64,000 bases of DNA from Chionis minor (lineage: Eukaryota > Chordata > Aves > Charadriiformes > Chionididae), in contig VZSF01004846.1 in assembly GCA_013398295.1 (NCBI GenBank), positions 124,001 through 188,000 of the forward strand, given 5' to 3'. Made by a program: the position numbers and the translations under genes. This document shows, piece after piece, positions 58,548-64,000 of the stretch (positions within the stretch are counted from its first letter, which is position 1; each line of letters begins with the position of its first letter). The notes beneath the pieces were generated by a model. The model saw nothing but the letters and a program-made list of their open reading frames with translations, was not told the DNA's origin and made no database searches.

Positions 58548-58958
58548 ATGGATCGCCGTGAAATCACCCCGGAGGCTGACAGAACCCACCAAAATCGTCT
58601 CTCCAGCGTCACCGAGGCGGAGGAAGAACAAGACGCAGCTTACACCATCGTGACGGTCCTGGACAAAGTGGCCAACATTGTGGACAGCGTGCAGGCGAGC
58701 CAGAAGAGGATAGAGGAGAGGCACAGGGAGATGGAGAACGCCGTCAAGACCATACAGATTGACATTTTAAAGCTGGCCCAGGCTCACGGCAACACCGGCT
58801 ACACGGTGAACAAGTTGCTGGAGAAAACCCGCAAAGTCAGCTCCACCGTGAAGGAGGTGCGGGCACGCGTGGAGAGGCAGAGCGCCAGCGTGCGGAAGGT
58901 GGAAGCGAAACAAGAGGAGATGCTGAGGAAAAACAAATTCCGGGTCGTCATCTATCAG
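58548..58958 (+). CDS. CAVIN4: CAVIN4 (MURC) exon 1, 3' partial
   Basis: 411 nt, 137 codons, ending in phase 0 at ATCTATCAG|GTAAAC. Cavin-4 is a peripheral caveolar coat protein of cardiac and skeletal muscle that assembles with other cavins and is linked to Rho/ROCK signalling and T-tubules. The sequence covers the cavin N-terminal HR1 coiled-coil region: [10 protein letters not shown] near residue 13, [20 protein letters not shown] at about 33-52, then [15 protein letters not shown], and ending NKFRVVIYQ. Similarity is closest to mammalian CAVIN4 rather than CAVIN1, 2 or 3. The start is the first in-frame ATG, with A at -3 and G at +4. The open frame extends upstream without another ATG. 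Mammalian CAVIN4 is about 364 residues in two exons, so exon 2 must lie beyond the window. No defect is seen. Confidence 0.95.
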
Positions 58959-60141
58959 GTAAACGCAAACCTAATTTCTCCTAGCGCTGTCATTGTGCCA
59001 CCTCCGTGGTGGCTGCTGGTAGGCATCGGTTAATGAACCAAAAGACCCAGTCGGTCCAACGCGAGAGGTATTTTATGCTTTAACACCGAGTTGCGCTCTG
59101 CAGTGCCTTTCAGCATGAAACTCCTGACAGCAGCGCGCAGGGTCTATTATTAGTGTGGGTAGGTTTCTGAGCCAGTCGTGTAAGATTAACTGCAGATCAG
59201 CAAGGACTATTTGTTGCCTCTCCGAAAGGTAATATGAGGCTGGCCCTGTAAATCTTGTCATACAAACCATGCCTGACATTCATCCCTGTTATTTTTTTCA
59301 CCATATTAGGTAGACGTCCAAATAGCAAAAGTGTTTGTAGGCTCCCTGGAACACAGGCTTTCTTCTAGCACTAATGTTAAAACATATGGCTTATTTAACT
59401 TGCTGCATTGGCCAGGCTTTCATAGCGCTGACAAATGGGGGCTTTTTGGCTCATTGTCTCAGTCTGTAGCAGTACAGTGCACAAACTAAAGCTCAGACCC
59501 TCCAACCCTTCGTGAAGGCAAATAGTCCCTCGCATGCTCTACTTCGGAAAGGATTTAACCCAGCACTGTTCTTTCAGTCCTGTTGGGCAAGCAAATCGTA
59601 CATTTTCTCTCATTGCCCTCGTTCTAGGATGTTCATTGTTCTTACAAACAATTGTGTTTGAAGAGAAGTTTCTTGAAATGGCATGGTTTTGCCTACCTTC
59701 TTACACGTAGACAGGGCAGGCCGCTCAGGGGGTCTGTCACTTGCTAGCGGGTGCTGTGAAACCCAGTTGCTTAACGGCCCAATCCTGCCATTTGCTGCAA
59801 CTTCCCAGTTCCCCAAGTCAATAGAAAGTAAGTGTGTTTAATCTTTTGCCAGAAGCATAGTTTCTCTTTCATAGCAGCAAGTCCCCAAAGCTCCTTTCAA
59901 ATGAGTCGTATTCATCTTTAGGCGTTCTTGAAAATGCCAGCCCCCGTGAGTAACACAATGCGCCCCCATCGCCCAGCCTGACGGCCTGGTCCTGCATCTG
60001 TTTGTACATAAATAACATTACTTGCAATGAATGGAGCTGTGTGTTTCGCTGAGTTTATTCACCACCGCATACAGCTGCCATTCTTCTGCATAATGTGGCT
60101 TTCATAACTACTTCATTTTCTACTACTGGAATAAAATAGCT

Positions 60142-60168
60142 AAAAAATAAAAATAAAAAAAAAAAAAA
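60142..60168. repeat. A-rich low-complexity tract
   Basis: AAAAAATAAAAATAAA followed by about 12 A. No attached retroelement is recognised. Confidence 0.85.
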
Positions 60169-63100
60169 GAGAGTAAAAGCTGAAGGTAGGAAATGTTACC
60201 TCATTAATGTTATGTTAGTACCAGATGCAGCCAAATTGTGCCTCCCAGATTTTCTGACTGAATTACTTACTATGGATGTTCAGGAGAAAGCACGGGCACA
60301 ATTTGGCCTATTATTACAATTATTGCAAGCTGCACCATCATGATGGAATAGGAAACACGCGCTTTTGCTTTTTCCTTGAAATCATTTCCCAGCTAAAGGT
60401 AATAAATATCTCTGACTCTGCTGGTTAATGGCATAATGCCATTTCATTGATGGGCCTTTACCATAATGAATGCAGCAGAATCAATGCTTTGAAAATATTT
60501 GTTCTTAAAACAGTATTCATTACATAATGTAAATTTTTCTCCTAGCAAGACATGAGTTGTTGCTTATTTAAAAATGTACTAAAATATGGTGAAAATGGAT
60601 TTATACACAGCCATAAAGAACAGCTGTTGCTATTTTCAGATATTTCATGCAGAAGGTAGCTCTCACGATGCATAATTCCTCTACGAATCACCTTCAGTAG
60701 TAGTTTCTGAACTCTCTGCTGGCTTTGCCGGACAAGAATGACCTTAGGCGGTATTTTCAGGAAGGGAGACAGCATTTTTGATTTCTGTCTTTCTAGCTTC
60801 CTCTTCCTACATTAGTTGAGAACTGCCAGCGAGAATGACTTCCTCTTTAACTTCCATCCCTTTTGCAATGTAGATTGAAGAACCTTTTCCCTCTTGCACA
60901 GAGAAGGAGGAGCAGATACGCTGATCCCTCTAGGATCCGACATTTAACACTTTCCTGGAGGAGAACTGCATTGCTCCATGAAAACTCGAACATGTTAGGC
61001 AGTCAAGAGTGCACTGAAGCTTTAAGGCACGGGTACACTTGTGAAAATCTCTTTCACACAAGTGCAGTGATTTTCACACTGTTGATTTACACCAGTGTAA
61101 ACTCACTGCTGGATTGCCAAGACCTGAATGACTGAAGCTTGGCTACGGTCAGTGGTAGTCTGTTAATAGCTACAGAATCAGCGTACTCCCTTCACTGTCT
61201 TTTACAAATGGGTATAACCAAGTTGTTTACTTGGTGGTTGTGAGTGACAGCTCATCTGTAGTGAGATTTTTTTCTGATGAGCCATTTGGGACATTGTGAT
61301 GGAGCCAATGACCTATGTGTAGCCGGTGCTGAATGCCGACGTGGGTGCCCACACGTGGGTTTCAGTTTTAACTTTTGCCAGAACATCGGCATATGAGGAA
61401 AAAGGAAACACCAATTAAACCCTAAAGATTTTCTTTCAAGTGGATAGCTTTGATCTTATCTTTGATAGAAGGAGTAGGCAGGTTGAAAAGGATCATTGGC
61501 TGGAGGAGATTGTCCCAAGAGACCTCAGCCATGATGAAAAGAGCTGGCAATATCCTCGCATTAAAAAGAGACAAAGTGATTATCCATGAGCATAATGATT
61601 AAGGAAATGGAGAGCATTCATTTTTAAAAGGCCATATGGTTGAGGAAAGGATTTGGTAGCAGGCAGCTCTCCTCCCCAGGCTGACTGCATGATTAAAAAT
61701 GCCGGGTTACTTCAGACTTTGTAGTGAGGTCTTTGACCCGGGAGTGCTGTGTGCCCTAAGGGTATAGTAGGGAAGGCTAAGGACATTATAAGTTGTACAG
61801 GTCACTGTTCACTTCTGTTGAGGTTAGTCTGAATAACCAGCTGTGAGAGCTATCGCTTCTCTGCAGTCAAAGCGCATCTAACAATTTAGCTCATTCTGAC
61901 TAAATTATTCAGAAATTAAAGAGGATTTTTCTTTGTCTTTTTAATCCTGAACGAACGTGTTCATTTGCTTTTCTGCATGTTCTGCAAGTCCCTCTTTGAA
62001 TGTGAGCACACAGGCATCAGAAACTCCATGTTACAGTTACTGGACTCTTTTCTGTTACCACTTTATGTAAGCACCATAAGTGAGTAACAACTTCCTATGA
62101 AGGGACACATGCATTTGTTTCACTCACCGCTGTCTGACATTTCAAATTAGTGGACAGTCACAGCAGACATGTCAGAAACCCAGTAAGGTTATGGCTTGAC
62201 TGGTTTACACAGCCATGTTACAACTAATTTGCCTCGTGATTGCTCCACCACATGCACGGGGAAAGGCTAGCAGAAGCAGCCTTCTGTGTGCCACTCATAT
62301 TAAGCATAAGTAAATTAAAATATAAGTGGCTTTTCCTGGCCCCTGTCCATCTGCAGCATAATGACTTGGACAGTAAAAATGGCAAGATCGAGATGGCTAC
62401 AATAATCTGAAAATCTGAAGTCGAAGCACTTCCATCTGAAGTGGCAATAGAAGTCACGGTGTCACGAGCTCAAGAGACTGAAAGACCTGGTGCACAAACT
62501 CACCATCCATCAGCACAGAGTTTTAATTACAGCTATTCTAAAAAACCCTGTGAGAGTAACCATGACATGAAAGACAGCAAATATAACAATTCTATTTAAA
62601 AAAAAGACAAAGGAAATGATCTGAACTATTGCCATTCATCTGATATAGTTCGGGCATAAGAACGGCAGGTTCAGAAGAGGCTCTGCAGAACAGGATCGTT
62701 AGTACCATGAAGTTAAATAGCTCACCAAGAGCAGATTGTGCTGGGTAACTCACATTTGGAGAGGTCTTACCCTTTCTCATATTTATGTACCTGCTATCTT
62801 ACCTCATATGAGATAATTTGGGAAAACAACAGCTGACAGTGGATTGTGTTGAAATGGGAAGTGAGGCTTGTGACGGGTTTCTAAAAGTGTTTGCTTCTAA
62901 GACTGTCAACTGTGTAATATTTTCATTAAAGATCTTGGCACAGAAAAAGATGTGGATACTAATAAAATATGCTCAAAGTGAGGCGCTGTCGGTCCAGAGA
63001 AAGAAATATAGACAAGAAGCCAAATCATCTTTATAGCCGGAGTAAACTAACTGTGACACTAACTAATTGACACTGTGTAGTGTCAATTCCTGCACTTAGC

Positions 63101-63289
63101 AGAAGCTCTTGCTGTTAGGTTGTCTTCCGAGGCCCCGTGGTTTGGAAAGGACAGAAAATGGTGTATTAATGGCTCACGAGATGATTGAGAACCCGCTTGC
63201 TGTTGTGGCTCTTAAAAAAGTTAGATATGGGCAAGAAGGGCTTCAGGAAAGATATTTCCAGAAGTGAGAGAGACACCCAGTGGCCTTGT

Positions 63290-63610
63290 CCAAAACACTT
63301 CAGAGTCCACCTGGACTGCCTCGTACAGCTGTGGTCGCCCCTGTTGAAGTAAGTTGTGTTCAAACCGGCAGGTTTGGAAAACAGCTCCCAGGCCGATCGG
63401 AGCAATGGGGAGCCCCGGTACATGAGAGGACACCAGGAGATCCCAGTTGGGTTTAGTCCAGCAGGAGAGGTTGTGGCTGTCCTTTATACATCGGGCACGG
63501 ATAAAGAGCCTGGTAGAGACCATCAGCAGAAGGATGAATCCGTGATTCATCTCAGAAACCAGAAATGGATCGTTAGTCCTGGAGACGTGAGAGTCTAGAC
63601 AAAGCCTTCT
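63290..63610 (+). mobile_element. Old CR1-clade LINE remnant, ORF2 3' half, sense
   Basis: From about 63305 one frame reads LDCLVQLWSPLLK, stop, VVFKPAGLE, and the next blocks (GEPRYMRGHQE, then VVAVLYTSG) follow the order of the CR1 ORF2 C-terminus (LEYCVQLWSP.., a VFK.E.VQ block, ..L.YE.RL.., D.IAVL.Y..G). The nucleotide stretch GTACAGCTGTGGTCGCCCCT is typical of the family. The copy is decayed and its limits are approximate. Confidence 0.6.
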
Positions 63611-64000
63611 GCTAGCACCCACGGGGAGAGAAGAAAACCTAAATTGCCCTTAAAGTGGAGTTTGAAAACCTAATGGTAAAAAAGATGGCGTAGGTTGACT
63701 ACGTGTGACAGCAGAGCGCTGGCCTCAGGCGCAGAGGCCTCGGCAGCCCAAGGACACAAGGGCAGAAGCCTCATAAATACTTTTACAGGTGGATCAGGTA
63801 CTTTGCTGAGGTTACAGAGAATAAAAGAAACCAAACGGTTGTGTCAGAGAGCGTAGCAGGAGTCTTTTGTTTGCAGGGTCAAGCCCTGTTGTTCAAGTCC
63901 CTCAGCTCAAAGGGCTGAGCCGGCCCCGTGCTGGGCCAGCACTGAAGTACTGCCGGCAGCCAAGAAGACCATAGGACACCTGTGATTTTTAGAAAAAAAC

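Larger units (their letters stand above)
58959..64000 (+). other. CAVIN4: CAVIN4 intron 1, 5' part (over 5 kb)
   Basis: No cavin-like reading frame follows within the window, so the intron runs past the end. It holds an A-rich tract (60142-60168) and an old sense CR1-clade remnant (63290-63610). The rest is ordinary AT-rich sequence with only short chance frames. Confidence 0.8.

Noticed and set aside
60863..61135. Plus-strand frame as CAVIN4 exon 2
   Set aside because: The translation has no resemblance to the cavin C-terminal half and no phase-0 acceptor that would join it to exon 1.

Overview
This is vertebrate nuclear DNA, almost certainly from a bird. It has split genes with consensus GT-AG introns, and several CR1 LINE copies, some ending in the avian CR1 tail octamer (ATTCTATG/CATAGAAT). 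The species cannot be fixed from the sequence. By known human chromosome 9 / avian Z homology, the locus is probably Z-linked.

Two genes lie on the + strand. TMEFF1 (tomoregulin-1) fills 66-56887 with nine coding exons, numbered 2-10 by comparison with the ten-exon mammalian gene; exon 1 with the signal peptide lies upstream of the window. The nine exons total 947 nt and read through without a break as 314 residues plus stop: end of the N-terminal region, two follistatin/Kazal modules, an acidic Gly/Ser linker, a second linker, an EGF-like domain, one membrane helix and a short basic cytoplasmic tail. The 3'UTR has poly(A) signals from about 57.62 to 57.97 kb. Only about 0.6 kb later comes the first coding exon of CAVIN4 (MURC), at 58548-58958, encoding the HR1 coiled-coil half of the muscle cavin. 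Its second exon is not in the window. The short spacer holds a perfect MEF2 consensus and two E-boxes, as expected for a muscle promoter.

The rest is intron. It carries CR1 copies of several ages: 6.2-7.0, 28.5-28.8, 31.0-31.7, 41.9-47.7 and 49.5-49.9 kb, plus older remnants at 21.8-24.05 and 63.3-63.6 kb. There is also a possible retroviral LTR fragment near 2.4 kb, some simple repeats, and N positions at 945-951, 24318, 43197 and 45555.

The most notable anomaly is a 2153-bp near-identical direct repeat flanking a single N inside the largest CR1 (43402-45554 and 45556-47708). It is probably an assembly or haplotype duplication. I found no sign of an undescribed multi-gene system. The points of interest are the TMEFF-cavin linkage, the cavin promoter motifs, the frame-neutral linker exons and the repeat and assembly structure.
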